Assembly (NCBI RefSeq): GCF_016722785.1 | Contig: NZ_JAEQNE010000001.1 | Span: 682,001 to 746,000 of the forward strand | Direction of reading: 5' to 3' | From: Ramlibacter monticola | GTDB taxonomy: Bacteria; Pseudomonadota; Gammaproteobacteria; Burkholderiales; Burkholderiaceae_C | Length of the DNA: 64,000 bases | Shown: positions 41,552 to 49,566 of the stretch, piece by piece | Numbering within the stretch: the first letter of the stretch is position 1 | How the letters are laid out: the number at the start of each line of letters is the position of its first letter | Translations under genes and position numbers: made by a program | Notes under the pieces: model-generated | What the model saw: only the letters and a program-made list of their open reading frames with translations | What the model was told of the DNA's origin: nothing | Databases searched by the model: none

Positions 41552-42268
41552 ATGTCGACCATTCGCTTGCTCGTCGTCGAGCACCACCCCCTGTTCCGCC
41601 GGGGATTATTGGCCCTTCTAGCGGGCTGTCACAGCGTCGAAGTGGTGGGCGAAGCGGTCGACTCCACCGAGGCGGTGCGCGCGGCCGGCGCCCTGCATCC
41701 GGACATGATCCTGCTGAACGACCACCTCCCCGGGGTCAGTGGCATCAACCAAACCCTCCTGAAGCTGAGTGCGGCCGCGCCGCACGCCAAGCTTGTTCTG
41801 CTCGCATCCAACGAAGAGGGGCCGCACCTGGACGCGGTCTTCCAGGCTCGCGCCAACAGCTACCTGGCCAAGACCATCGAAGGCGACATGCTGCTCGGTG
41901 TCATCCATCGCGTGATGCGCGGCGAATTGGTGGTCAGCCCCGAGCTCCTGCCGCGCCTCGTTTCCAAGCTGCGCAACGCCGACATGCGGGACGAAGCGCC
42001 TGCGAGCGGCGAGCACACCGAAGATCTCCAAGGCACCGACCGGCTCTCCGCGCGCGAGCAGGATGTGCTGCAGCACGTAGCCCGCGGGTTCAGCAACAAG
42101 GCAATCGGGCGCGCACTGCACATTTCCGACGCCACGGTGAAGGCCCACCTGACGAATATCATGCGAAAGCTAGGCGTGAGCTCGCGCGTGCAGGTGGCCA
42201 TAGTCGCCCACGCCGGCCACGGCTGGACCGGAAGCAGCCCTCCTTCCTCCGGACACTTCATCCAGTAG
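41552..42268 (+). CDS. NarL/LuxR-type response regulator with altered receiver site
   Basis: 238 residues. The receiver domain (1-125) keeps the fold and the conserved Lys107 (SYLAKT), but the acidic pair is Glu10-His11 instead of Asp-Asp (LLVVEHHPLFRRGL) and the phospho-acceptor position is Asn56 (ILLNDHLPGVSG; Asp57 is shifted by one). The HTH (about 168-222) is normal: LSAREQDVLQHVARGFSNKA and DATVKAHLTNIMRKLGV. It probably works without phosphorylation. No histidine kinase is nearby. A longer start upstream is possible but unlikely. Confidence 0.9.
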   Translation: MSTIRLLVVEHHPLFRRGLLALLAGCHSVEVVGEAVDSTEAVRAAGALHPDMILLNDHLPGVSGINQTLLKLSAAAPHAKLVLLASNEEGPHLDAVFQARANSYLAKTIEGDMLLGVIHRVMRGELVVSPELLPRLVSKLRNADMRDEAPASGEHTEDLQGTDRLSAREQDVLQHVARGFSNKAIGRALHISDATVKAHLTNIMRKLGVSSRVQVAIVAHAGHGWTGSSPPSSGHFIQ

Positions 42269-42581
42269 CCCGCGTGAGCCAGCGAGCCATTCTTCGCAGG
42301 TTCGAGCCGCTGCAGCCAGCATGAACTCGTCGCTGCGCCCCGCTTGAGCCGCGGCTATCGAGCCTCGAGACCGTTCGAGTGGGCGAACAATCCCACCTTA
42401 CTCCGTTCCTTGCGCTCGAGACGCGAGCGACGCCGGCGACGCTCTACATCCTGACTTCCGCTCTTGGGGCGGACCCTGCCCTCCGTGACCCGTGCTTCAC
42501 AGCGGAAGAACGAAGGGCGAGGGCAGCAATCGACGCTCAGCAGCTACTCGTCTGCCGGGGCGAATTGCCGGATCATGCCGC
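42269..42581. other. Intergenic region with a degraded relative of the 100-bp repeat
   Basis: 313 bases without a gene. The part at about 42468-42535 (CCTGCCCTCCGTGACC then GCAGCAATCGACGCTC) resembles the left half of the repeat at 37088, with many changes. Confidence 0.35.
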
Positions 42582-43151
42582 ATGACCGCTTCCCATCAGT
42601 CACGCTGCACCTGGGCACAAGGCGACGACGCGCTCATGGTGCGCTATCGCGACGACGAATGGGGCGTGCCTCAGCACGATCCGCGCATGCTCTGGGAAAT
42701 GCTGGTGCTCGAGGGGTTCCAGGCCGGCCTTTCCTGACGAACCGTCCTGCACAAACGCGAAGCTTTCAGGAGAGCTTTCGCCGGATTCGCGCCGGAGAAG
42801 GTGGCGCACTTCGGAGAGAGACAGACCTCGCAGTTGCTAGCCGCCCCCGGCATCATCCGCTCGCGCGCCAAGATCGAAGCTGCGATCGACGCGGCCAGGA
42901 TCTATTGCGCCATGCGTGAGGCCGGCGACGACTTCGGAGAATTCTGCTGGTCCTTCACCGGCGGCGCCGTGCTCGTGGGCGACGGCCGGCACCCGCCAGC
43001 GAGCACGCCGAAGTCAGGGGAAGTGTCGAAGGAACTGAAGCGCCGCGGCTTCAAGTTCGTCGGCCCGGTGATCGTCTATGCCTGGATGCAGGCGGTCGGC
43101 ATCGTCAACGACCATTCTCTCGACTGCTTCCGCCGCAACTCCCATCCCTGA
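42582..43151 (+). pseudogene. tag: DNA-3-methyladenine glycosylase I gene with an in-frame TGA at a conserved Trp
   Basis: The frame from ATG 42582 reads MTASHQSRCTWAQGDDALMV, RYRDDEWGVPQHDPRMLWEM and FQAGLS, then TGA (42735-42737) exactly where Tag has Trp (QAGLSW), then RTVLHKREAFRRAFAGFAPE, APGIIRSRAKIEAAI, KRRGFKFVGP and VNDHSLDC in the same frame to 43151. Zinc ligands Cys9 and the C-terminal His/Cys remain, but the second ligand His is Arg (YRDDEWG). One TGG-to-TGA change explains the break, so it is recent or an error. Tag would remove 3-methyladenine from DNA. Confidence 0.88.
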
Positions 43152-43480
43152 GGCTGACAGCGGGACGGGCGCATCTGGCCGTGAGCGGTATTGAGAGCCG
43201 CTTGTCACAATAACTGATCCATGCGCCGGTTTCACCCACCACTTCCATGGCCATCGGGCTGCCGCAGGCCTCTCTGCGCCTGTGTGGCGCCACAGTCCGT
43301 AAGCACGACGCCGCCAGGTCAAGGGGCACCCTGTGTACGGGGGGCATCATTTCGCGAGCCGCACGAGGTGCTCGGCGTGCACGGCGCCCGGGCGCAGGGC
43401 AAGGTCTCGCCAGACGCGTGTGGCTGGTCAAACCGCGCGCGGGCGATGACCGGCCCCGTGAACCGTCGCACAATGGCGGC
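43152..43480. other. Intergenic region upstream of the TerB gene
   Basis: 329 bases without a recognisable gene, repeat or hairpin. Confidence 0.4.
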
Positions 43481-43948
43481 GTGATTCCAGCCCTGCGCGA
43501 TTTCCTGCGCGCCCTCACGGCGCCGCCCGGCAACTCCGGTCCAGCCGGGATGACCAGCGAACTGGCCACGGCCGTCCTGCTGGTGGAAACGATGCGCGCC
43601 GATCAGGGCATGCAACCGGAAGAGCGCGCGGCGGTGCTGCGAATCCTCAACGAGAAGTTCGCCCTGGCCGAGGCCGATGTCCAGGAACTCCTCGCCGCGG
43701 CCGAGGAACGGTCGCGACAAAGCAGCGATTTCTTCTCCTTCACCTCGGTCCTGAACGAGCGCCTCTCGCATCCTCAGAAGATCGAGGTGATCGAGCTGAT
43801 GTGGCGCGTGGCTTACGCGGACGGCAGCGCGGACGCGGGCGAAAGCCACGTCATCTCGAAGGTCGCCGGCCTGCTGCACGTGACGCACGGCGAATACATC
43901 GCCGCCAAGCTGCACGCGCAGCAGGGTGCCAGGCCGCGCGGCGGCTGA
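43481..43948 (+). CDS. TerB-family protein
   Basis: 155 residues from GTG 43481. All-helical with the TerB pattern: TAVLLVETMRADQGMQPEER, EVIELMWRVAYADGSADAGE and SHVISKVAGLLHVTHGEYI, including the acidic ligands Asp/Glu that bind metal in TerB. The family is tied to tellurite resistance and stress responses, though single-gene copies like this often have other roles. No other ter gene is near. The first residues are less certain because the ribosome binding site is weak. Confidence 0.85.
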   Translation: MIPALRDFLRALTAPPGNSGPAGMTSELATAVLLVETMRADQGMQPEERAAVLRILNEKFALAEADVQELLAAAEERSRQSSDFFSFTSVLNERLSHPQKIEVIELMWRVAYADGSADAGESHVISKVAGLLHVTHGEYIAAKLHAQQGARPRGG

Positions 43949-43970
43949 TCGCTCGGTTGCCCCCGCACCG

Positions 43971-44099
43971 ATGATCCACGGAACCTCCGCGCTCGCCCTG
44001 GCCGTCCTCGTATCGGTCATCGCCCTCTTGGCCGTTCGGGCGCAAGGGGTGCGTGACGCGGCGCTGCCCGATGCGCTGCGCGCGCTTTCCGGCCGATGA
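43971..44099 (+). CDS. Tiny membrane protein coupled to the ankyrin gene
   Basis: 42 residues: MIHGTSALALAVLVSVIALL then AVRAQGVRDAALPDALRALS GR. One N-terminal transmembrane or signal-type helix and a short amphipathic tail. Its TGA overlaps the ATG of the ankyrin gene (44096-44099), a coupling arrangement that supports a real gene despite its size. It lies 22 bases after terB-like, so the three may be one transcript. Family unknown. Confidence 0.55.
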   Translation: MIHGTSALALAVLVSVIALLAVRAQGVRDAALPDALRALSGR

Positions 44100-44776
44100 A
44101 GTGGCGCGCAAGGGGTGTCGCCCGCCGCGATCTGTTCGCGGGGGGCTTGGCACTAATGGCGCAGATCGCCGCGGGGCAGGCGCAAGCGCAGGCGCCGCTC
44201 GTGGAGGCGGCGGCGCGCGGTGACCTGGCGCGCCTGCAGGCGTTGCTGCGGGGCGGGGCGGACATCGAGCAGCGCAACGCCGGCGGGCGCACGGCGGTGC
44301 TCGCGGCCACGGCGGGCAATCATCTCGAGGCCGTGCGTGCCCTGATCGCCCGCGGTGCCGACGTCAACGCGCAGGACCGGCAGCGGGACAGCGCGTTCCT
44401 GCTGGCGGGCGCGAGCGGCTTCACCGAGATCGTTCGCGCGACGCTGGCCGCCGGAGCGGATCTGAAAAGCACCAACCGCTACGGCGGCACGGCATTGATC
44501 CCGGCCTGCCACCACGGCCACGTCGATACCGTGCGCCTGCTACTCACGACACCGATCGAAGTCGACCACGTGAACAACCTCGGCTGGACCGCGCTGCTGG
44601 AGGCGGTGATCCTGGGCGACGGCGGGCCGGCGCATACCGAGATTGTCCGCATGCTGATCGAGCACAAGGCTGGCGTGAACATCGCGGACCGTGACGGCGT
44701 CACGCCGCTGCAGCACGCCACGCGGCGGGGGCAGCAGAACGTCGCTCGCCTGCTGGCGAAGGCAGGTGCGCGCTAG
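44096..44776 (+). CDS. Exported ankyrin-repeat protein
   Basis: 226 residues. A twin-arginine-like start (ARRDLFAGGLALMAQIAAGQ) with cleavage near AQAQA is followed by about five ankyrin repeats, e.g. APLVEAAARGDLARLQALLR, GGRTAVLAATAGNHLEAVRA, GTALIPACHHGHVDTVRLLL and GVTPLQHATRRGQQNVARLL. Bacterial periplasmic ankyrin proteins are often linked to catalases or stress responses; no such partner is here. It overlaps the tiny membrane-protein gene by 4 bases. Confidence 0.88.
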   Translation: MKWRARGVARRDLFAGGLALMAQIAAGQAQAQAPLVEAAARGDLARLQALLRGGADIEQRNAGGRTAVLAATAGNHLEAVRALIARGADVNAQDRQRDSAFLLAGASGFTEIVRATLAAGADLKSTNRYGGTALIPACHHGHVDTVRLLLTTPIEVDHVNNLGWTALLEAVILGDGGPAHTEIVRMLIEHKAGVNIADRDGVTPLQHATRRGQQNVARLLAKAGAR

Positions 44777-44780
44777 CTAG

Positions 44781-44909
44781 CTCGCCGACGCCGCGCCTCC
44801 GCAGAAAGTCAACCTCTCGGATCGCTCCAGGATCGACGATCTCGATGTGAGGAAGGGGTGGAGGACCCCTGAATTTCCAATCTGACCGAGATTTCAGACA
44901 GCCTCGGCC
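44781..44909. repeat. Decayed MITE copy (relative of 18049-18196)
   Basis: Matches the interior and right end of the MITE: CTCGCCGA, then GGATCGACGATCTCGATG, GGACCCCTGAATTTCC and CAGACAGCCTCGGCC. The outer 20 bases of the left end are missing and the right repeat has point changes (ATTTCAGACAG), so it is immobile. Confidence 0.75.
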
Positions 44910-45065
44910 GGCTGCTGCCGCTCGAGAAGCAGGCCCCCGCTACCGCCAAGGCGCACGCCTGCTGAGCCAAGGCCGACGGCAGTTGCAGGCGGGGCACGAC
45001 AGGACGCATCTCGTCCGCCAACGGTGAGCTCCAGTTCATTCGTCACCCGGAGGTTGTTCCCGCTT

Positions 45066-45094
45066 CGTTCAGGTAGGGGGCGCTACCCTGAACG
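45066..45094. promoter_or_regulatory. 29-bp palindrome upstream of the second PepSY-like gene
   Basis: Same CGTTCAGG and CCTGAACG arms and 13-base spacer as 31810-31838, ending 22 bases before ATG 45117. The spacer shares GGCGCT with the other copy but is otherwise changed, so selection on the arms is likely. Confidence 0.6.
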
Positions 45095-45116
45095 CCACAT
45101 CATCAAAAGAACCCTC

Positions 45117-45365
45117 ATGCCGCGCATCGCCCTCTCCAGCTTCGCCCTCGCCCTCGGGCTGTCATTCCTGCTATCGACTGCATGGGCGGGGGTGGGCCGG
45201 GACGAAGCGGTTTCTCTTGCGCACCGCACGGTTCCGGGCCGTGTGCTGGCCGTGGAGCGCGGCCTGCATGTGGACAACAGCGTCGTGTGGCGTATTCAGG
45301 TGCTCACTGCCGCAGGCGAGGTCCGCCTCGTCGTCATCGACGCGGAAAGCGGGCGGCCTCGTTAG
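45117..45365 (+). CDS. Small exported PepSY-like protein, paralogue 2
   Basis: 82 residues, signal peptide ALALGLSFLLSTAWA, then RDEAVSLAHRTVPGRVLAVE and VVWRIQVLTAAGEVRLVVID. Nearly the same as the protein at 31861 from residue 30 on, including the ending ESGRPR. The gene is followed after 48 bases by the small FPCD-type protein, which is not the case for paralogue 1. Confidence 0.82.
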   Translation: MPRIALSSFALALGLSFLLSTAWAGVGRDEAVSLAHRTVPGRVLAVERGLHVDNSVVWRIQVLTAAGEVRLVVIDAESGRPR

Positions 45366-45413
45366 AACGGCAGGCATGCCCGAACGGCGTTGGGTCCGAA
45401 CAAGGAGGACTTC

Positions 45414-45614
45414 ATGACGAAATCCAACGACATGAAATTCCAGCTGTGCTTCCGTAACCTGTACAACAGCGGCCGCGGCTTTGCGTTCCCTTGCGACTCC
45501 GAGGGTCGGGTCGATCTGGACCACTTGAGCGAGCGCGCGCGCAGCAACTACTTCTACGCCCGCGCCATGATCGGGCGCGAACTGGCGCACCCAGCCATCG
45601 AGAACATGCGTTGA
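45414..45614 (+). CDS. Small conserved protein of the FPCD-GRVDLD type, second copy
   Basis: 66 residues, soluble. Begins MTKSNDMKFQLCFRNLYNSG, then FPCDSEGRVDLDHLSERARS and NYFYARAMIGR. A paralogue of 17803-18009; the second copy has an added N-terminal stretch and ends PAIENMR. AAGGAGG lies seven bases before ATG 45414, an excellent ribosome binding site. Its position right after PepSY paralogue 2 suggests co-transcription. Confidence 0.75.
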   Translation: MTKSNDMKFQLCFRNLYNSGRGFAFPCDSEGRVDLDHLSERARSNYFYARAMIGRELAHPAIENMR

Positions 45615-45843
45615 GAGCCGCCTCACCTGCACGCTTTGACGGCGAAGCCGTGAGCCAAACGCCGTTTACGGCCTGCGAGAATTGGTGACCGTCCTGATGC
45701 ATGCGACCGGCCAGGACGGTGAGCAGGCGTGGCCCTCAAGAACATCGATCTTGATCACGTCCGCGCGGCAATTCGAGGGCCTCCGCCGCCTTGCACGGGA
45801 CTGCTATACATTCGTCGGCGGTCCACACCTACCGAGAGAACCC

Positions 45844-46746
45844 ATGTCGATCTCATCCGTCCTAAGAGCCACCGTCGTCGCACTAGCCGTTGCGACCAGT
45901 GCGCCGCTTTTCGCGCAAGGCACCCCCATCAATGCGGCAGCATTCGACTCGCTGGTCGCCCAAGGCCCCCTTGCCGACGCCGCGACGATCGCGTCGAGCA
46001 AATGGGCCAGCAAGGTCAAGCAGGCCGGCACGCTGCGGCTCGGCGGCACCCAGACGTCGAACCTTTTCTCGCTGCTCAATGAGAAGGACGGGAAGATCCG
46101 CGGTTTCGATGCGGGCCTGGCCCAGCTCCTGACACGCTACATCCTGGGCGATGGAGCCAAGTACCAGTTCACGCAGGTCACGTCGTCCACACGCGAACAG
46201 GTCCTCATCAACGACCAGGTGGACATGGTCTTGGCCACCTATTCGATCACTCCTGCCCGCGCGGAGAAGATTTCCTTCGCCGGGCCTTACTACAGCTCGC
46301 AGGCGGGGGTGCTGGTCAAGTCGACCAACAAGGCAATCCAGTCCTACAACGATCTCGCCGGCAAGAAGACCGCCACCCAGGCGGGATCGACAGGGCCCGC
46401 GATCCTTGCGCAATTCGCGCCCAAGGCCACCGTGCAGGAGTTCCAGACACACCAGGAGGCCCTTGACGCCCTGCGCCAGGGACGCGTGGACGCCTACGTG
46501 ACCGACTACACGCTGCTGCTCAATGTCCTGAGCCTCGGGGCCGGCGAAGCGCAATTGGCTGGAGCACCCTTCGGTCCACACGACCCCTATGGAATCGGCC
46601 TGCCCAAAGGCTCGGACGGCGTGGCCTTCGTCAATGCCTTCCTGAAGAAGATCGAAGCCGATGGCACCTGGGCCAAGCTGTGGACGCTGGCCATCGGCCA
46701 GCGCACGGGGAGCACGAACGTCCCGACGCCGCCTCCGCTTCCTTGA
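45844..46746 (+). CDS. Amino-acid ABC transporter periplasmic binding protein (family 3, glutamate type)
   Basis: 300 residues from ATG 45844; signal peptide ATVVALAVATSAPLFAQ. Family 3 solute-binding motifs: AGTLRLGGTQTSNLFSLLNE, GFDAGLAQLLTRYILG (usual GFDVDLAk), DMVLATYSITPARAEKISFA and GPYYSSQAGVLV. The C-terminus has the Pro-rich tail NVPTPPPLP. Followed 3 bases later by two permease genes. Probable ligand glutamate/aspartate or a related amino acid, by similarity to GluB. Confidence 0.9.
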   Translation: MSISSVLRATVVALAVATSAPLFAQGTPINAAAFDSLVAQGPLADAATIASSKWASKVKQAGTLRLGGTQTSNLFSLLNEKDGKIRGFDAGLAQLLTRYILGDGAKYQFTQVTSSTREQVLINDQVDMVLATYSITPARAEKISFAGPYYSSQAGVLVKSTNKAIQSYNDLAGKKTATQAGSTGPAILAQFAPKATVQEFQTHQEALDALRQGRVDAYVTDYTLLLNVLSLGAGEAQLAGAPFGPHDPYGIGLPKGSDGVAFVNAFLKKIEADGTWAKLWTLAIGQRTGSTNVPTPPPLP

Positions 46747-46749
46747 CCG

Positions 46750-47412
46750 ATGGGCAGTGTCTTCCGGCTCCTGGCCGACCACGGGCCTGCCTTCGGGCAG
46801 GCCCTTTTGCTCACCTGGAAGCTCACGGCCCTGTCGTTCGTGGCCGGCTTCGCGCTGGGCATCGTCGTGACGGTGGCGCGGCTGCTGCCCCTGCTGCCGC
46901 TTCGTTTCGTGCTGACCGGCTATGTCGAGGTCTTCCGCAACATCCCGAGCGTTGCGCTCCTGATCTTCATCGTGTTCGCGCTCCCCGATCTCCAGGTGGT
47001 GATCGACTATGAGCCCAGCGTGATCCTGACCTTGGCCCTGGTGTGCTCCGCGTTCACTGCGGACTATCTGCGCACGGGCATCAACACCGTCGCCGGCGGC
47101 CAGGTGGAAGCCGCACGCAGCCTGGGCATGCGTCCTCTGGTCATCATCACGTCGATCGTGTTGCCGCAGGCGCTGCGCTCGGTGGTGCAACCGATGACCT
47201 CGCTGCTCATCGCGCTCATGCTCTCGACGTCGTTGGCATCACAGGTGCCCCTCCCGGGCCGGGAACTCACGGCGCTCGTGGCCAAGATCGCCAACGACTC
47301 CGCGGCCGGGATCCCTGCCTTCGCGGTCGCTGCCGCGATGTACCTGGTGTCGGGCCTGCTCATCGCCTGGGCGGGCGCCACCCTGGACAAGAAAGTGCGG
47401 ATCCTGCGATGA
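46750..47412 (+). CDS. Amino-acid ABC transporter permease 1 (HisM/GluC type)
   Basis: 220 residues, about five hydrophobic segments. The cytoplasmic EAA loop that contacts the ATPase is GGQVEAARSLGMRPLVIITS, followed by IVLPQALRSVVQPMTS. YVEVFRNIPSVALLIFIVFA is the usual N-terminal signature. Overlaps the next permease by 4 bases (ATGA). Confidence 0.92.
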   Translation: MGSVFRLLADHGPAFGQALLLTWKLTALSFVAGFALGIVVTVARLLPLLPLRFVLTGYVEVFRNIPSVALLIFIVFALPDLQVVIDYEPSVILTLALVCSAFTADYLRTGINTVAGGQVEAARSLGMRPLVIITSIVLPQALRSVVQPMTSLLIALMLSTSLASQVPLPGRELTALVAKIANDSAAGIPAFAVAAAMYLVSGLLIAWAGATLDKKVRILR

Positions 47413-48209
47413 ACCGCTCCCTGGAACAGATCCTCTTCGGCGACCTGGGCTCCGCGGCGCAGGCCATCACCCGCGCCGTGAGCGTGACCGTCGCGGCGAC
47501 GCTGCTCGTGCTGGCCGCAGGCATCGTGTACCGTTTCCATGCCGCGGACCAGTTCGAGGGGCGGCTCTGGGAATTCTTCGCCTGGAGGACGACCTGGGCC
47601 TTCCTTGGCAATGGCCTGCTCGGCACACTCGCCTCGGCGGCCGCGGCCGCCGTCATCGCCCTGGTCCTCGGCCTCGTGCTCCTGGTCGGCCGGCTGTCGC
47701 GGCTGCGGCTCGTGCGCTGGCCGGCCGTCGCGATCATCGAATTCCTGCGCGGCGTGCCCACCCTGCTGCTCATCTATGTGTGCTTCCTGGTCCTCCCGTC
47801 GGTGGGGATCAAGATGAGTGCCTACTGGATGTTGACCTTGCCCGTGGGGCTCAGTACCGCCGCCGTGGTGGCCGAGGTCTACCGCGCAGGCGTGCTCGCC
47901 GTTCCCCGCGGCCAGACGGATGCGGCTCGGGCCCTGGGTCTGAACGAAGCGCGGGTCTTCGCCCATGTCGTCTTTCCACAGGCGCTGCGCTACATCGTCC
48001 CGGCGCTGGTCGCCCAACTGGTCATCGTGGTCAAGGACACCACCTTCGGCTACGTCGTCACCTACGGCGAACTGATGCAGAACGCCAAGGTGCTGATCGC
48101 CAACTACCGCTCGCTCGTCCCCGTGTACCTTGCAGTCGCGGTGCTGTACTGCCTGGTGAACTACGGTCTTTCGAGGGCAAGCCGCCGGGTCGGTGCGCCG
48201 ATGCATTGA
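47409..48209 (+). CDS. Amino-acid ABC transporter permease 2 (HisQ/GluD type)
   Basis: 266 residues, about six hydrophobic segments. It shows IIEFLRGVPTLLLIYVCFLV and the EAA loop RGQTDAARALGLNEARVFAH followed by VVFPQALRYIVPALVAQL. A longer N-terminal region (60 residues before the first conserved helix) is typical of GluD. No ATP-binding subunit gene follows; the next gene, 120 bases away, is a thioesterase. The transporter must borrow an ATPase encoded elsewhere. Confidence 0.92.
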   Translation: MNRSLEQILFGDLGSAAQAITRAVSVTVAATLLVLAAGIVYRFHAADQFEGRLWEFFAWRTTWAFLGNGLLGTLASAAAAAVIALVLGLVLLVGRLSRLRLVRWPAVAIIEFLRGVPTLLLIYVCFLVLPSVGIKMSAYWMLTLPVGLSTAAVVAEVYRAGVLAVPRGQTDAARALGLNEARVFAHVVFPQALRYIVPALVAQLVIVVKDTTFGYVVTYGELMQNAKVLIANYRSLVPVYLAVAVLYCLVNYGLSRASRRVGAPMH

Positions 48210-48331
48210 CCATCTGCATCTCTTTCATGCGTCGGTGAAGGCGTCCGAGGGTTCCATTGCGTCAACCAACGCGTCGCAGGATGATCGGTAGTCTTGTCCA
48301 GACTTCCGTGCTCTACCGGAAAGGAGATGCG

Positions 48332-48730
48332 ATGCGCACCATACCCAGCGGGGCGCAGGGTTCCTTCGCCATCGATGTAACGCCTGAACACCTGGCCAAC
48401 CGGTTCAAGGACGCGACGCTTCCTCCCGTGCTCGCGACTCCGGTAATGATCATGGCCATGGAGAATGCGGCCCTCAATGCGATCAAGCCGTACCTGGACC
48501 CTGGCGAGACTGCGGTTGGCACTCGCGTGGACGTGAGTCATCTTGCGGCGACTCCGGTGGGCGCTCGCGTCGTCGCGTTCGCCGAAGTGGCCAGCGCGGT
48601 CGGTCGCCATGTCGAATTCCGCGTGCGCGCAGTGGCCGGTTCCGAGGAAATTGGCCGCGGCACTCATGCACGCATCGTCATCGATCTGGCCAGGTTCAAC
48701 GAACAGTTGGCCGTCAGGATGGTTCACTAG
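48332..48730 (+). CDS. Hotdog-fold thioesterase (FlK-like)
   Basis: 132 residues from ATG 48332 (AAAGGAGATGCG just upstream). Motifs of the fluoroacetyl-CoA thioesterase-like group: LPPVLATPVMIMAMENAALN (catalytic Thr/Glu region), GTRVDVSHLAATPVG (with the His and TPVG loop) and FRVRAVAGSEEIGRGTHARI. Such proteins hydrolyse short acyl-CoAs. The substrate is unknown. Confidence 0.88.
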   Translation: MRTIPSGAQGSFAIDVTPEHLANRFKDATLPPVLATPVMIMAMENAALNAIKPYLDPGETAVGTRVDVSHLAATPVGARVVAFAEVASAVGRHVEFRVRAVAGSEEIGRGTHARIVIDLARFNEQLAVRMVH

Positions 48731-48878
48731 AAGGGTTCAACGCCGCCGGGTGACAGGAGGGCCGTCCAGTGCATGCCGGAGACATACCCTCAAACCCGAG
48801 CTTCTCGAAGGCCAGTCCGTCAACGAACGCATCGACCACCCGATCGGGTTGTCCTCAGCGATGTAGTCGTCCAGGCAC

Positions 48879-49124
48879 TCAGGCAACAGCGTTGAGCTCC
48901 GCGGGTGTGCGGCCCAGCAGCCTGGTCAGCACGCAGGCACCCAGGCACACTCCCCAGAAGGCGAAGAAGGCGGCGGAATAGACGGCCTGGCGTGTCCAGC
49001 CCGCAGCGGGCTCGCCGGAGGCCCATTGGAGCTGCAGCGGGTCGACGAAGGCGAACACCAGCAGTTCCAGCGCGCAAGCAGCTATGAAGGCCGGCCAGAG
49101 AGTCCGGGCGAGGCGATGGGCCAT
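48879..49124 (-). CDS. Small inner-membrane protein, 81 residues
   Basis: Two transmembrane helices: LWPAFIAACALELLVFAFVD and AVYSAAFFAFWGVCLGACVL, with QWASGEPAAGWTRQ between them. This is a common uncharacterised family in Burkholderiales. ATG 49124 has GGGAGAG seven bases upstream. Monocistronic. Confidence 0.7.
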   Translation of the reverse strand: MAHRLARTLWPAFIAACALELLVFAFVDPLQLQWASGEPAAGWTRQAVYSAAFFAFWGVCLGACVLTRLLGRTPAELNAVA

Positions 49125-49566
49125 GAAAGCTCTCCCTAGTTGTGTGCGACGTCCGGCGCCGCCCCTTCAAGGTGGCACCGGTCTCGCCGCGCAGTGAGGT
49201 TTTGCGTGGCCTACCGCCGCCAGCCACACACAGCCATTCTTCCAGCTGAAAGTCACTCTTCGTGTAGCACGACGGTATTCATCGGTAACTCCTGGATGAG
49301 TTGTCGCGAGCAACAAAGGGGATGTTGCGCCGCCAATGCCGGCGGAATCGCCAGAAACGGGACGCAGGCCGGGGCGAAGTCATGAACAAAGCGCAACAAA
49401 GGGCCACCGCGGCGTGAGTTGCCCCCTCGCACTTCGAAGCGGCGGATCAACCGCTACATGGGCGTTGCGCGCCGGATTGGTGATGCGCGAATCCGTGAAC
49501 AGCTCGCGGAAGTCGAACGTCACGCGTTCGCCGAAACGAGCTTGAACGTCAAAAGTACCGCGCCCT
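49125..49566. other. Intergenic region with a possible coding remnant on the minus strand
   Basis: 442 bases. The minus-strand frame from about 49552 to TGA 49380-49382 reads DVQARFGERVTFDFRELFTD then SRITNPARNAHVAVDPPLR, which has coding-like composition but no start, no family and a weak end. It may be a remnant of a gene lost here or chance. Confidence 0.3.

Noticed and set aside
42735..42737. TGA in tag as a selenocysteine codon
   Set aside because: The position is a conserved tryptophan in the family, no SECIS-like hairpin was noticed after it, and no selenium genes are seen. A nonsense mutation is simpler.
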